Shown: positions 36,098 to 48,076, counted from the stretch's first letter. The stretch: 64,000 nucleotides of DNA from Rhizophagus irregularis (GCF_026210795.1 NC_089429.1:5766001-5830000); one strand, 5' to 3'. Notes: generated by a model not told the origin, from the letters alone. A program made the numbers and translations.

Positions 36098-37809
36098 ATG
36101 ATTACAACAATTTTTGAAATTTCCAATATTCTTTCTCTCTCATTGATTATTTCAATTACCTATGTAACCCATTTTTATTATCATTATTTTACTCGTCCTA
36201 ATCCTTTACCAGGTCCATTCCCACTTCCAATCATTGGTAACGCACATCAACAAATTGGATATGCATTTAATGACTGGTTAATATCATTAAATAAAAAATA
36301 TGGTGATATGTACGAAATACATTTGGCAGGTCAACGTTTAATAGTGTTATGTAAAACAGATCTAACTGAGAATATGAATATATCAGCCTCAACAAAAACT
36401 AAATATCTTAATAGATTTCATAATAATGAAGGATTCGTTGAATATGGATTTGATGGAGCAGGATTATCATTTAATAATGATTATAAATCTTGGAAATATA
36501 ATCGTCAACTTTTAAGTCAAGCAATGTTAACTCCAAATTTTGATTATCAAGCTATCGAATGGACTAATAAATTATGGAATGAAATGGAATCTTATTGGAA
36601 CAATCTTGGAGAAGATCATGAATTAGATCTTATAAAATGGATGCGTAGATTTACGAGTGAAATGATTTTTAGAATTTCTACTGGAGTAAAAATTGATATT
36701 GTCGCTTCTTATTATAATACAATAAATCTTAAAAATGATTCTTTAAATGAGAAAGAAAATGAAAAATTAAAAGAATCTCGTAATTTTATTGAATCTATTG
36801 AAATTTATATGGATGGATTTATGTATTTTTACACTTTTAATAAATTTATCCGTCAATATTTACCATTTATTCGTGGAAAAGTTAAGAAATATTTGAAAAA
36901 TAGGGATTATTTATTTAATAGATTGTACACTATCATTAAAGACAGAAGGATTGAGATAGAAAATACACCATTAGATCAACCACTTCGTCACGATGTGTTG
37001 ACGTCTTATATAACCGCGAATACATCACGAGATATCAACGATGTGAAACAGGATGACAACGTTGATTTATTAAGACCTATGACTGATAAAGATATTTGTA
37101 TGATTATACTCGACGCAATTCTTGGAGCAACTGATACAGTAAGTAAAATATTTTGATATTATCGTTATTTTTATTTAAAAATATGTTCTCCAAAATAATT
37201 TTATTAAAAAAATCATAGACGGCGAACTTGTTTTGTTATGTTGCATATTATCTTGAACATTATCCTGAAGTGAAACAACGATTAAGACAAGAATTTGATA
37301 AAGTTGTTGGAAATGACTTAACAAGACCTATAACGTATAAAGATCTTGATGGATTGGAATATTGCGATGCAGTTATTAAAGAAGTGTATCGTCACTCTCC
37401 CATAGCATTTGTTCTTGGTCGTATAAGTGCTCAAAATGATAACGTTGGAGGATACGATTGGCCAGAAGGAACTACATTTCAAATTCTTGCTTCCGCAATA
37501 ATGAAACATGAAGATTATTGGACTGAACCTGAAAAATTCGATCCTGATAGATTTTATAAAGTTGAAGAGGGTGATAAATATTTGCTTGAAAAGAAAAAAA
37601 TAAAAAATACTTTTCAAATGTTTGGAGGTGGAGTTAGAATTTGTCCTGGAAAAAAATTGGCAATCATAAAATTAAAATGTTTATTAATTTTAACTTATAG
37701 AAAATATGATATTGAATTAGTTGATAAGAATTCTCCACTACAACATCAAGATGGTTTTATTAACGTTTGTAAAGAATTATTAGTTAAAATTAAGCCAAGA
37801 AAATTTTAA
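36098..37809 (+). CDS. Cytochrome P450 monooxygenase, intact
   Basis: Exons 36098-37138 and 37219-37809 with an 80-bp phase-0 intron; about 543 aa, a normal length for a microsomal P450. Residues 1-30 form a membrane anchor followed by a proline-rich hinge (RPNPLPGPFPLPIIGN). The I-helix motif GATDT (343-347) ends exon 1. ExxR is E402-R405 (EVYR), the PERF-like region is FDPDRF 454-459, and the heme loop is FGGGVRICPG with Cys489 as axial ligand. Family knowledge: heme-thiolate oxidation at the ER surface using a P450 reductase; the substrate is unknown. The ATG at 36098 was chosen over an upstream in-frame start in a poly-Phe/Lys run, because MITTI matches the sister genes. It belongs to a local cluster of four copies. 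Confidence 0.92.
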
Positions 37810-39010
37810 TAAGTGAAATAAGAATTATATAAATATTTACGCATAATTATGTCTATTTATGATTAAAAATTAAAATCGGCTTTTATATTAAGTACGTTAA
37901 ATAATATTTTCATAAATTAAATAATAAATAAAGCTTTGAAAAGTAGATTTTCAAATTTTTCAAATAATTTGGAAATTGTTCTTTTAATACGAATTATATT
38001 TATGATAAAGCAAATTTTATTTAAGAAATTTCTTAAATAGAAGGCACACTGTAGAATTTATTATTAAATCTTTAAATAATAATATTAGCTTAAAAATGGT
38101 TAAGCTTATTAATCAGTTTATCTATCCGATTAAAATAGTACCAGACCATGAAGTTTGTGATAATATTTATTATTTAATGCGCTAAATTCTGAACGGAATT
38201 AAGATCTAAAATTTGTGTAATAAATTAATTCTTTAATGCCTTATAAAAAATGTTGTTCCGTCGTGAGTCGTCGTCCGTGTTCTATATTTCCATGTTTTCC
38301 CGTGAATGTATCTTATAGTCTTAAATCATGGAAATTTTAATCTCTCTAACACGGATATCCGTGAATTTTACGAAAGCCACAGATAAATAATGGAAAATAT
38401 TCGGATAAAAATTTTTTATAGGGATGGAGTTAAAGAAGGTTTTTGGGCTGGTTATAGGTTAATATGATGGATTAAATGGCTTTTCTTAGATACTCATTTT
38501 TGAGGTTTTTTTTGCCTTCAAAACTTCAAAAAAAAATTATTGTGGTGTTAAATTTATAATTCGAAATGAATTTTCAAAACTCCAGACTTTTCGAGTTTCG
38601 AATTGCGGTGATTTTCACTTTTATATGAAGGGACGCAAACCTATTATTGTAAAAAGACGTACGTTTTTTAAGATTAATGATCATAAGAATGTTGTTTGCT
38701 GCTTTAATTGTAGAGTTTAGCCGCCTAAAATAAGACTAGTAAGGGCACTCATCAATATTACCCATATTCAGCTAGGTAATAAAATTTGATTGACGCAAAC
38801 GGATGTAATCGAGAAATTATTCGATCATTTAGCTGTGTGGTCGATCAAAAATCTGACGATCACGTGCAGACGTTTCATCGATCAAATTATTTGATCGATT
38901 GAAAATTATGTTTATTGGTTCGATTAATAACCATACACATAACCAATAAAACCAATAAAAAACAATATTAATAATGTAACGAATGTAACGACCATTTTCC
39001 GACGGATACA
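37810..39010. repeat. 3' flank of P450, duplicated downstream of the pseudogene copy
   Basis: Several blocks recur in the same order at 42.55-43.95 kb. They are AAATTTTATTTAAGAAATT (38010-38035), GAACGGAATTAAGAT (38192), AACTTCAAAAA...ATTATTGTGGTGTTA (38523), TTATTGTAAAAAGACGTACGTTTTT (38644) and the GATC-rich block 38836-38998. This defines a duplicated unit of P450 plus about 1.2 kb of 3' flank. Confidence 0.6.
38836..38998. repeat. GATC-rich dispersed repeat, copy 1
   Basis: GTGGTCGATCAAAAATCT, then TTGATCGATTGAAAATTATG, TTTATTGGTTCGATTAATAACCA and AATAATGTAACGACCAT. The sister copy is at 43838-43935, with a fragment at about 43170-43195. Confidence 0.55.
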
Positions 39011-40763
39011 GTATATACATCACTTTATATCCCGGGGGTTTACGATAATATCCTGTTCCCCACGTGATAGTGGCGCAACAGCCTGATTTATTTGTACGTT
39101 ATACGCAGTACAAATTGTTTTCTCTTCCTTTTCTCTTCTTTTCAGTTATTTTTAAAAATATTTTTAAAAGTTTAAAAAGAAATATTCTTAAACACTGACC
39201 TTAAATATAGATATTTTTTCACATTAAATCTTATAATAGACGCGTTTTTTGTACAGAAATCTATCAGTATTATTTTATTATTTTAACCAAAATAATATGG
39301 CTTTTATTAAATAAGTAAAGTTATTCAGCAGGTGTGGGAATTTTTAGACATTAAATTTATTGAATTAACTTGAGTATTATAAGTATTTTAGTTTAAAGTT
39401 TCTGTAAAAATTTTAAAAATAGATTTCAAGCTTTAGCAGTCTAAAATTAAAATTTCAGTAATTAAAAAAAAATGAATTTCTATTACGTTCTACGAACGCT
39501 TATATATCAAATACTAATCATTTAAATTTTTTTTTTTAAAAAAAAATTTAAAAATTATTTTAATCTATAATAATTCGTTCTTTATTCGCTAATTTCTATC
39601 CGCAGATCCACCATAGCTAGCAGACTCAGCCATATGCATTTTCACAGATTATTTGGGTTGTAAACCCTTTGACACAACATAGATAATCTATATAGTATCT
39701 CGGTATTCAGGAATATCCGGAAAATGGAAAATGATAAAATATGTTGTCTGGAATTTTTTCATGTCCAGAAGAAAAAAATTGGACATATATTGAATAAGAT
39801 TTACTGGACAAATATAATCGGACGAAATTCCAGACACCAAAAACATATTTTGGACAAATAAAACTGAATATTAAATTCCAGACATTGGAAAAGAGACCAA
39901 TTTTGGACGATAAAAATAAAAAAATGTAAAATACACAAAACTATCTAAACTTCCCTCTAAGTAAAGTTAAAGAGCAAGTATCTATGACGTTAACTGCTAT
40001 AAATGATTGTATATTGTGTACATTGAATACAATATGTTTAACGCTTTATAAATTAATGTTCATTGGTGAATGATCTTTTCAATCTTAGTTACACTGAATT
40101 CGTTTAGTTTGTGCAAAATCATCGACTTGTGAAACAAAAAAAAATACGTGAACTTTATCCTTTGGAATTCCATTATCGAATGGTAATAGCCAATCATGTA
40201 TATCGTCTGACGATCACAAATAACTTAGGGTTAGTGACATTTATTACGTAACCAGTCTTAACCCCACATAATACATAAAATCTTATGTTACACCATATAT
40301 ATTAAGACCTTCACCCCCTAAAATATTATGTCATTGCCCTTAATTTTCTGTCAGTTTAGGTCGCAGAAATATAACAATCAAATTTATCTACGCCAAGTAC
40401 GGCATTTTTTTTATATGCAAACATTAATTAATCACTTAAGCGTCTAAGTCGTTATAAAAAATAGTAACTAAAATTTATATTTTGTAAAAATTATTACTAT
40501 GTATGGGGACCCTACAGGAAAGCAGGGGCTCAGAAAATCAAGGTTTAAATTACGTAATCGATTGTACGATCATCTTTACGAAAATGGATTTTCTCAATAA
40601 CTTCTTAGGACGAAATTTTACAAGCATTTAATTGAAAACTTATGCCGTGTTTTTAATTAAAATCATGGAATTTATATATTAGATATTTTTAATGAGGTTA
40701 TTGTGATATCTAGTAAAAAAAAAACACCGAAAAACTATTTAAATTACACCAATATATTATAGA
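39011..40763. other. Intergenic with inverted GTCTGGAATTT repeats
   Basis: No gene was seen. At 39740-39880 GTCTGGAATTT pairs with AAATTCCAGAC (39818 and again 39873), interspersed with TTGGACA motifs, possibly a decayed fold-back element. The P450-associated upstream repeat is present at about 40100-40195 (CTTGTGAAA...TTTGGAATTCCATTATCGAATGGTAAT). Confidence 0.45.
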
Positions 40764-41166
40764 TAGGGATGGCACGTGATTTAAAACAAGATGTTTTAAA
40801 ACAATTTAAATCCAGTTTTTATTGTTTTAAAACGTTTTTTTTTTGTTTTAAAATATTGGTCGGCATGATTATTGCGTAATTATTTTTTAATGACCTTTTT
40901 TGTATTTTGTGTAATTATTGTGGAAATGACATTAGTTATTGATTTAATTGATCGATTAGAAGATTTAAAATTAGTATATTATATAATTTTTTTTTTTCAC
41001 ATTTTATTTAACGATCACTAAGCTATATTCCCAAACAAGGTCGGTCCGGCTATACTCTAAATATATATTATATAATAAAGTGCTTAAATTTTTATTGCAA
41101 ATATATTACGTCGTAAAGGCTAGTAAAGTGCTAAAATTGTTTTAAACATGTTTTTTGCCATCCCTA
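40764..41166. mobile_element. hAT-type MITE with 8-bp target duplication
   Basis: The 403-bp element starts TAGGGATGGCA and ends TGCCATCCCTA. The inverted ends extend imperfectly over about 45 bases through ATGTTTTAAAACAATTT. It is flanked on both sides by the identical octamer ATTATAGA (40756-40763 and 41167-41174). Terminal sequence, size and 8-bp duplication fit a non-autonomous hAT element. The interior is AT-rich with no coding. It sits about 100 bp before the truncated P450 pseudogene. Confidence 0.85.
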
Positions 41167-41263
41167 ATTATAGATAGATAAAAATCTATTTTCTGAAAAT
41201 GGTTAGACTTATAAGCACATTTCCATTACAAAATCTCAAAATCATGTGATTATGGATGATTTG

Positions 41264-42260
41264 TACTAAAATTATACTCTTGAAAATAATAATATTAATC
41301 CATTAAATGATTTTGTTGGGTCAATTGAATTTTATATGGAAGGAGTTATTTGTTTCTTCACTTATAATAAGTTCATGCGCCATTATTCTCCATTTGTTCG
41401 TGGAAAGGTAAAGAAATTTTTGAAAAATAAAGATTATTTATTTGGTAGTAGATTATACGCCATTATTAAAGAAAGAAGGATTGAGATTGAAAATACACCA
41501 TTAGAACATCATGATATGTTGACGTCTTTTATAACCGCGAGTACACTACGCGATATCAACGATGTGAAAAGTGCCGACGCTGATTTATTAAGACCCATGA
41601 CTGATAAAGAGATTTTTGGGAATATACTCGACGCAATATCTGCAGGAACTGATAGCGTAAATAAAATTTTTTAATATTATTCATTCCAACATTTGTGTTC
41701 CAAAAGCTTCAATAATAATTTATTAAAAAATTTTGTAGACGTCGAATTTATTTTGCTTTATTATGTATCATCTTGAACATAATCCTGAAGTGAAATAACG
41801 ACTGAGACAAGAATTTGATACGACTCTTGGAAATGACTTAACAAGACCAATAACATATAAAGATCTTTGTGAATTAGAATATTGCGAAGCAGTTATTAAA
41901 GAAGTATATTGTCACTCTCCTACAGCATTTTTTCTTGATCGTATGAATGTTCAAAGTGATAACGTTGGAGGATACAATTGGCCAGAAGGAACTCAATTTC
42001 AGATGCTTATTTCAGCGCTATTGAAACATAAAGATTATTGTAATGAACCTGAAAAATTCGATCCCTGATAGATTTTATAAAGTTGAAGAAAGTGCATAAA
42101 TATTTACTTGAAAAGATGAAAATACCAAATACTTTTCTAATTTTAATTTATAGAAATATGGTATTGAATTAGTTGATATGAATTCTCCACTACAATATAA
42201 ACAGGAACATCTTAACCTTTGTAAAGTATTAATAATTAAGGTTAAGCCAAGAAATTTTAA
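41264..42260 (+). pseudogene. Cytochrome P450 pseudogene, 5' truncated, heme loop deleted
   Basis: Homology to the 48-kb gene starts abruptly at about 41264, inside exon 1, so roughly the first 210 codons are absent. The intron is kept (41657-41738). Exon 2 has an in-frame TAA at 41796-41798, ExxR changed to ExxC (Arg codon CGT to TGT at 41910-41912), an inserted C at about 42064 and another at about 42093. It also has a deletion at about 42135 that removes the whole Cys heme-binding loop. It cannot encode a P450. It is closest to the 48-kb copy by eye. Confidence 0.93.
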
Positions 42261-44340
42261 AAAGAATAAGAATTATATAAATCTGGGCGTCTAGAGCGGA
42301 GCAGTTTTGGGCAGCATTACAGCATTAAGAAACTATGCATGTGACGCCGGCGATATTTACTACGGTCACGTGATTATTTACTGCTTTATTTATTTATTTA
42401 TTAATAAATCGACGGGCAGGGCGACTTTTTTCGGGAGATTGGGCACTTTCATGATTTTGGTTGATTAGACTTGTAGTTTATGCTCACTCATGTATTTGTT
42501 AGGCTCCAGTCGTGTCTATATTTTAAAAATAAAAATAAAATAATTTTATATATCATAAAGACCCGAAAAATAAAATTTCAAATAATTCGGAATTATAGCT
42601 TTATCGCTTCAATTAGTCAATTATGATTCAAAAGAATTATATTTTGATGAAACAAATTTTATTTAAGAAATTGCTTAATTTTGAACGGAATTAAGATTTA
42701 ATAGCCTTTCTCGTTTGAACGCAAACGAAAATAGGTCAAGCCTAGACCGAAACGGTAGAAAGGAAAACATTTATTATTAACTTTTTTAACCTTCAAAACT
42801 TCAAAAAGAAATTATTGTGGTGTTACATTTTTATTCGATTGTATTGGTCAACTTTGCTAATCTAAAAATTTAATTTATAAATTTCAATCAGTAAGTTCAT
42901 TCCGAATTATCATATAATAAATTAAGTCTGTTTAAATTAAATTGTAAAGTATAAGCTGTAAATGAACAATTTAAGCATTATTACTTCAAGTTCTTTTTGA
43001 TGTTGAATATTTTATTTTTACAATACAAATTTCTAGACTTTCGAATTCATTATTCATTTATTAAGTAGTCAAACATTATTGTAAAAAGACGTACGTTTTT
43101 TTTTAAATGATCATAAGAAGGTCGTAAAATTGCAAAGTTTAATTAAAGCTGCAATCGACGATCATGCAGGTGCGTGGTCGATCAAAAATCTTAGCATTTA
43201 CACTTCAATAGGCCTGTTCAATTCTGATCGTTCGTTGATAATTATTGGCTGATGAAATTGTGTGACCTGATCAACAACCCGAACTTTCCGAACAACAAAA
43301 AATGTGGTGTCATTTTGATCGCTTTTTTTTAACGTGTCTGGTGCTTAGTAAAGTTTTAATATACGCCCTCAAAAAGTTTACTATACCTTTATGGTATTGC
43401 TTATTTGCCATTTTTAAAAAAGAAAAATATTTTATTATACGAGAAATAAGGTGACCAAGGTTAACCGTTCAATAAGCCGTTCAATAAGCCCTCAATTTTG
43501 ATTTTGATCACATGTTAAGATTGGTTAATCGATTTTCGATCAAAAAACCCGAACGATCATAATTGAACATGCCTAATAAGACCACGTGAATGGCGAGATC
43601 TGTTTACATTTATCTCAGCAATTTGAGTCCCTGTAAGCAGTGATATGCATAAGCACTTTTGGACTTCCAATTCTTCCAATTCCAATAATACTTCCAATGT
43701 TAAACAAAGATTGAATTCTATAAAACTTGCATATATCTCATTTTTAGTGTATTTTTTTTTACTACATTATGTACTAATTTAATTATTTATAGTCTAAAGT
43801 ATTTTTCGAGTTATTTATGCGCCACATTCCATGATCGTGGGTCGATCAAATTACCGAATTTGATTGATCAAAAATTATGTTTATTGATTCGATTAAAAAC
43901 CAAAATTAATAATGTAACGACCATGCATTTCCGGCAATCAAATATATGTGAAATCTATCACGGGCTTGTGTGTCAACTTATCTTGTAATTTATCACATTA
44001 CTTATTATTCGTATGAACATCAATTTATTACTTCTGTATTATTTGGTGTATTTCACATTTTTTTTTTTAGTCATTTCCATTTCTCCTTTTCCTTAAAACT
44101 TTTTTTTTCTTTCCCTGTTCTTAGAAATAGTTTCATTTTTATTAACCTTTTTTTTAGGTATTTCATGTCATAGTATTTGTCATGAACTTCTTTTAATTAT
44201 TCCTCTTTTATTTATTTATACAATAATGAAAGGGCCTTTTTAAGGCTTTTTTTTTTTTGAAACAGTTTATAAACTGAGGTAAGTCTTTCTTATTAATTTA
44301 TTGTTTTTCTATTGCCTTTTTCTGTTGTTGAAATTTATTA
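42261..44340. other. Duplicated P450 3' flank and spacer
   Basis: 42550-43940 repeats the blocks listed for 37810-39010, including the GATC-rich block at 43838-43935. The remainder is AT-rich, with T-rich tracts from 44060 to 44260. The open frame near 43970-44173 is a Phe/Tyr-rich composition artefact. Confidence 0.55.
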
Positions 44341-44348
44341 ATTGTTTC

Positions 44349-44950
44349 CAGGAGTCCATTTCGTCTCCAGGTGGTGTTCATATAAGAACCATCGAAAGAA
44401 CATTAGGAAACGTTCTTAAACAAAATAAACACTTACCTTCGTTCTAGAAGCCTATTTCGACTCCAGGGAGCGTTCCTACAAAAAAAAAAGATCAAAAGTA
44501 TGTTTAAAATGTTCTTAAACAAAAGGAAACAAAAAGAAGCACTTACCCTGAAATCCATTTCGTCTCCAGGGGGCGCTCCTATAAAAAAAGTTATTGAAAG
44601 AACGTTAGAAACGTTCTTAAATGAAAATTAACAAAAGAAATGACTCAAACGAGGCGTTCCTAAAAAAAAAATTATTGAAAAGAACGTTAGGAACGTTCTT
44701 TAAACGAAATTAACACAAAAAAATGAAAAAGAATTTTACTTTTAGTCTTAAAGAGTGGAGCGCTCCTATAAAAAAAAAATATTGAAAGAACGTTAGGAGA
44801 CGTTCTTGAACGAAATGAACGGGAAAAAAAATGAAAAAAACACTTACCTTTATGTCTAGGAGATTATTTCGTCTTCAGGGTATTCCTACAAATAAGGGTA
44901 ATTAAAAGAACGTTATAAAACGAAGTAAAAATAAAAAATAAAAATAAAAA
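44349..44950 (-). repeat. Tandem array of micro-exon-like units with AACGTT palindromes
   Basis: About six units at 90-116 bp spacing. On the minus strand each unit reads: poly-T, then (A/G)TAG acceptor-like end, then a block such as GAGCGCCCCCTGGAGACGAA, then GGTAAGTG (perfect donor-like, at 44842-44847, 44541-44546 and 44431-44436), then AAGAACGTT(N)AACGTTCTT palindrome, then poly-T again. Blocks between acceptor and donor are 38, 32 and 39 bases in the three best units. Other units have lost the donor. No continuous reading frame is kept across units. Confidence 0.65.
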
Positions 44951-45269
44951 ATAGATCGATTATCTAAATTACACAACCAATAAAATTATAAAATTTTAAA
45001 ATCACTTCACGTGATAGGGTGCGTTCGAACGCAGGTGCTTTAAACCCATTTAAAAAATAGCTTTTGCGATCATTATCGTCGGTCATCCTATCACATATGA
45101 AATAAATATTGTCAGAAAAAATTTTTTGATCAAACCCTTTTAATATACAGTACTAAAGAAGAATGTACCACTTTAGTTTTTTTCAATATCGAATATGTTA
45201 TTTATTGATAAATATATAATATTTACATATAAATATTAAAAAAAAAATTTTTATGCATAATTTATTTAA
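44951..45269. other. Spacer
   Basis: AT-rich sequence between the tandem array and the left end of the Harbinger-like element. No gene or repeat was recognised. Confidence 0.5.
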
Positions 45270-46577
45270 GGCCGGGCAAAGTTAATTTTTAGATTCTCGT
45301 GACATAAAATTTTAAAATTGACCGGTTTTTTTTTTTTTTTTCATATGTAAATTTTTTTATATGTATTTTGTATTATATTTTGTATTACACAAATATATCT
45401 TGTATTACACAAACAAAGATAAAATTGTTAAATCTATGTAAATCTATCTTCCGCCACTTTTTATTAAATAAAATCTGATATGCCGATAATAATTGTACAT
45501 GTTTTGCTTCGTTCTAAAACAGTATTTGAGTGGGAGGGGCTTCCTGTTGATGAGGATATGAATATAAAAGATTTTTTAATGATGTAGTAGTTAATGAATT
45601 AAAGATAGAATTATGGGGAAAAAATTGTATTGCATATTTTAGTCCTACAAAAACGGGTGAAATAGAAAAATAGGACTGAGTAACTAATGCATGGGAAACT
45701 GTTAAACAGTGCGGATAATATGTAACATTTAAATTACTTGATGACTCTAATAATGAGCCAGCTATGAATACAATCAATGCATTTGAATTAATGAAATCTG
45801 CTTCAATGCTTAACTACCTTCCAGAATTTAAATTACCAGCAAAAATTCTTTGGATCAACTATGCATAGATGGAGGTGGCTGGATAGGAAAAGATAATGCA
45901 AATAATATTAGAAAAAGATTTGTTTCTAATTTAACAAAATCTACGTATATGTTGATATTTGTTCTTATAAAACATTAGATGATAGATACAAAATTCCGGA
46001 TTTATTTACTAGGTTTTTTGATCAAGCCCATCCTGAAAGATACAAAAAATCAAGATGATCATTTAATTCAGAAGAATTACAAAGTTATTATAAAATTCCG
46101 ATAAATTACATTGAATTACCATGGATGGAAAAACCCAAATTTGCTTGGCTTAAAGAACCTATGCTGCTTTATGCAACAAATCTTCTGAATACTTTATTAA
46201 TCAAAGAGCTATAACTGCAGATAATCAAAATTCGTTAACTCCTATAGTTGATGAAGGAAAAGCAGGATATATAGGAAATATATGGAGGAAAACTGTAATT
46301 ATTAAAGAGTTTCGCATTCTTATAAAAGCTTTAGAGAAATTGGAATATTGGAAACTTGTTGATATAAACCAATTCTGTCCAGTATCACGAAAATAAGATT
46401 TTATATTTACGAAAATAATATGTAACACGTTTATTGAATTTTATATAATAAAGTATATGCAATTTTATTATGTTAAGTCACGTGATAAAAAATTTTACTA
46501 TAAAAAAAAAATCCCTGAATTTTTGTAAAACTGACACGGCCGGGTCACGAGAATCTAAAAATTAATTTTGCCCGGCC
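45270..46577. mobile_element. Decayed PIF/Harbinger-like DNA transposon
   Basis: The 1,308-bp element has 34-bp terminal inverted repeats (45270-45303 and 46544-46577, one mismatch) beginning GGCCGGGCAAA, flanked on both sides by TAA. A 3-bp TAA target duplication and GGCC-type ends are typical of PIF/Harbinger. Inside, 45490-46396 on the plus strand reads as coding-like sequence in pieces (KTLDDRYKIPDLFTRFF, YIELPWMEKPKFAWLKEPM) with stops and frame changes, ending at a TAA near 46396. I do not recognise this internal protein. Confidence 0.75.
45490..46396 (+). pseudogene. Broken gene inside the Harbinger-like element
   Basis: Protein-like fragments lie in at least two frames with in-frame stops at several points (for example before 45870 and near 46060). 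No catalytic motif of a Harbinger transposase or its Myb-like partner could be identified, so it may be an accessory or captured gene. The density of stops excludes function. Confidence 0.5.
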
Positions 46578-47394
46578 TAAATTGTCTTTTTTTAAATTAT
46601 CTACTGATAATTTTTCAATTTTTTTTTTTTATTATAAGTTTATTGTGATTTAATAAAAAATATGTCCAAGAAATTTTTTATATGCAAATATCAAAAATTA
46701 TTTTTTCAGTTTATAAGAATCGAAAAAAAGAAGCCCATTATTCTTTAGCTTCGGTGATGATCTGTTGTGGCTGATCACCTTAACAGTTAAGACAATTAAG
46801 CTTTTTTATTAAATTTCATTAACCGGAATCAGGATGTACACATGTCCCAAATTATACTAACTATAATAAATAACCAGGTGCAGACATGTTTTCTTTAAAA
46901 TTGTTAATTTGGACAACTTTGTCTTGTTTATATTATAATAAAATATTTTTAGATGCACAGAAAAATTTTTCTATCTACAGAAAAAACAATAATCATATGT
47001 TAAATCATTGATAATACAATATTCAAACAATATTCTTAAAATAAAAGAGATTTTAAATCATATGTTAAAAGAAAAAATTAGGAAAGGTATTTCTTTTTTT
47101 AGTTAAAAAAGAAAAATTTATCGTATGATGATCTCGTTATCAGCAAAATTAAAAAATTTAAAAAAAAACCATAAATTAATGCACAATAAAAGTGCCACAG
47201 GAATTCCCAAATCACAATTTTACTCTAACGATTTACAATACATTTTCAGTTCATTAATATTAATATTAAATATTAATTTAAATTAAATTTATTTTATTTT
47301 ATATAAATAATAAAGAACAAATAGTGTGGTAGTCGGATATTCCTTGCTGCGCTCTGAAAGACGAATTCGTTCCGGATGTAACTTTTAGCAAAAC
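46578..47394. other. Intergenic, no gene seen
   Basis: AT-rich spacer between the DNA transposon and the upstream repeat of the next P450. No coding sequence or element ends were recognised. Confidence 0.5.
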
Positions 47395-47680
47395 CATTTG
47401 GCATATTTACTTGTGAAAAGAGATCAATAAATTTGTGAATTTTCTCGCTGCATCCTGAAAGTTCACTGAATTCGTTTCGGATATAACTTTTAGTTAGAGC
47501 GAAACCATTCGGCGTATTTACTTGTGAAAAGAAGTAATAAATTTGTGAATTTTATCTTTTTGGAATTCCATCATCGAACGGTAATATTTTGCATATTTGC
47601 CGATTGTACAATGAGAATAACAAGTTTATTATTCATGTCCAATCTGGAAATCGAAGTTACAGTCTTGGAAAAGATCTTAA
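47395..47680. repeat. P450-associated upstream repeat, two tandem copies
   Basis: GGCATATTTACTTGTGAAAAG...AAATTTGTGAATTTT occurs at about 47400-47450 and again at about 47512-47552. Between them CTGAATTCGTTTCGGATATAACTTTTAG repeats a preceding GACGAATTCGTTCCGGATGTAACTTTTAG. Single versions occur upstream of the other P450 copies. Confidence 0.6.
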
Positions 47681-48030
47681 AATCGATACAAAAAACGAAT
47701 TGATTGGCAATCACGTGATATTTTACCAATCTTTGATCAGCCTTTTGATAACGTAACATAAAAAAATAAAGTTTGTCCTGTGATTTTGCATTATATTACA
47801 TACATTCAGGGATGGGGGTTATGAGATTTGTACAGTATTACTAATGTAAAATTTGCACAGATCCTGATAAATTCCTGCAAATTCCATGGGAATCCCATCA
47901 CTACATACTGTACATTACACATTTTTTCTTGTGTATTATTTGAAATTCTTTGTTTTTTTTTTGTGCTTTTCACTTTAAGTGATTGGCATCAATTTCAACT
48001 GTTTATAATTTAAGTTTGACCTTATCTAAT

Positions 48031-48051
48031 ATATATATAAGAACCGTACTT
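48031..48051 (+). promoter_or_regulatory. P450 promoter element
   Basis: ATATATATAA immediately followed by GAACCGTACTT; the 13-base element AAGAACCGTACTT is 48039-48051, 26 bases before the ATG. Confidence 0.6.
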
Positions 48052-48076
48052 ACCGATTATTTTTTTTTAAAAAAAA

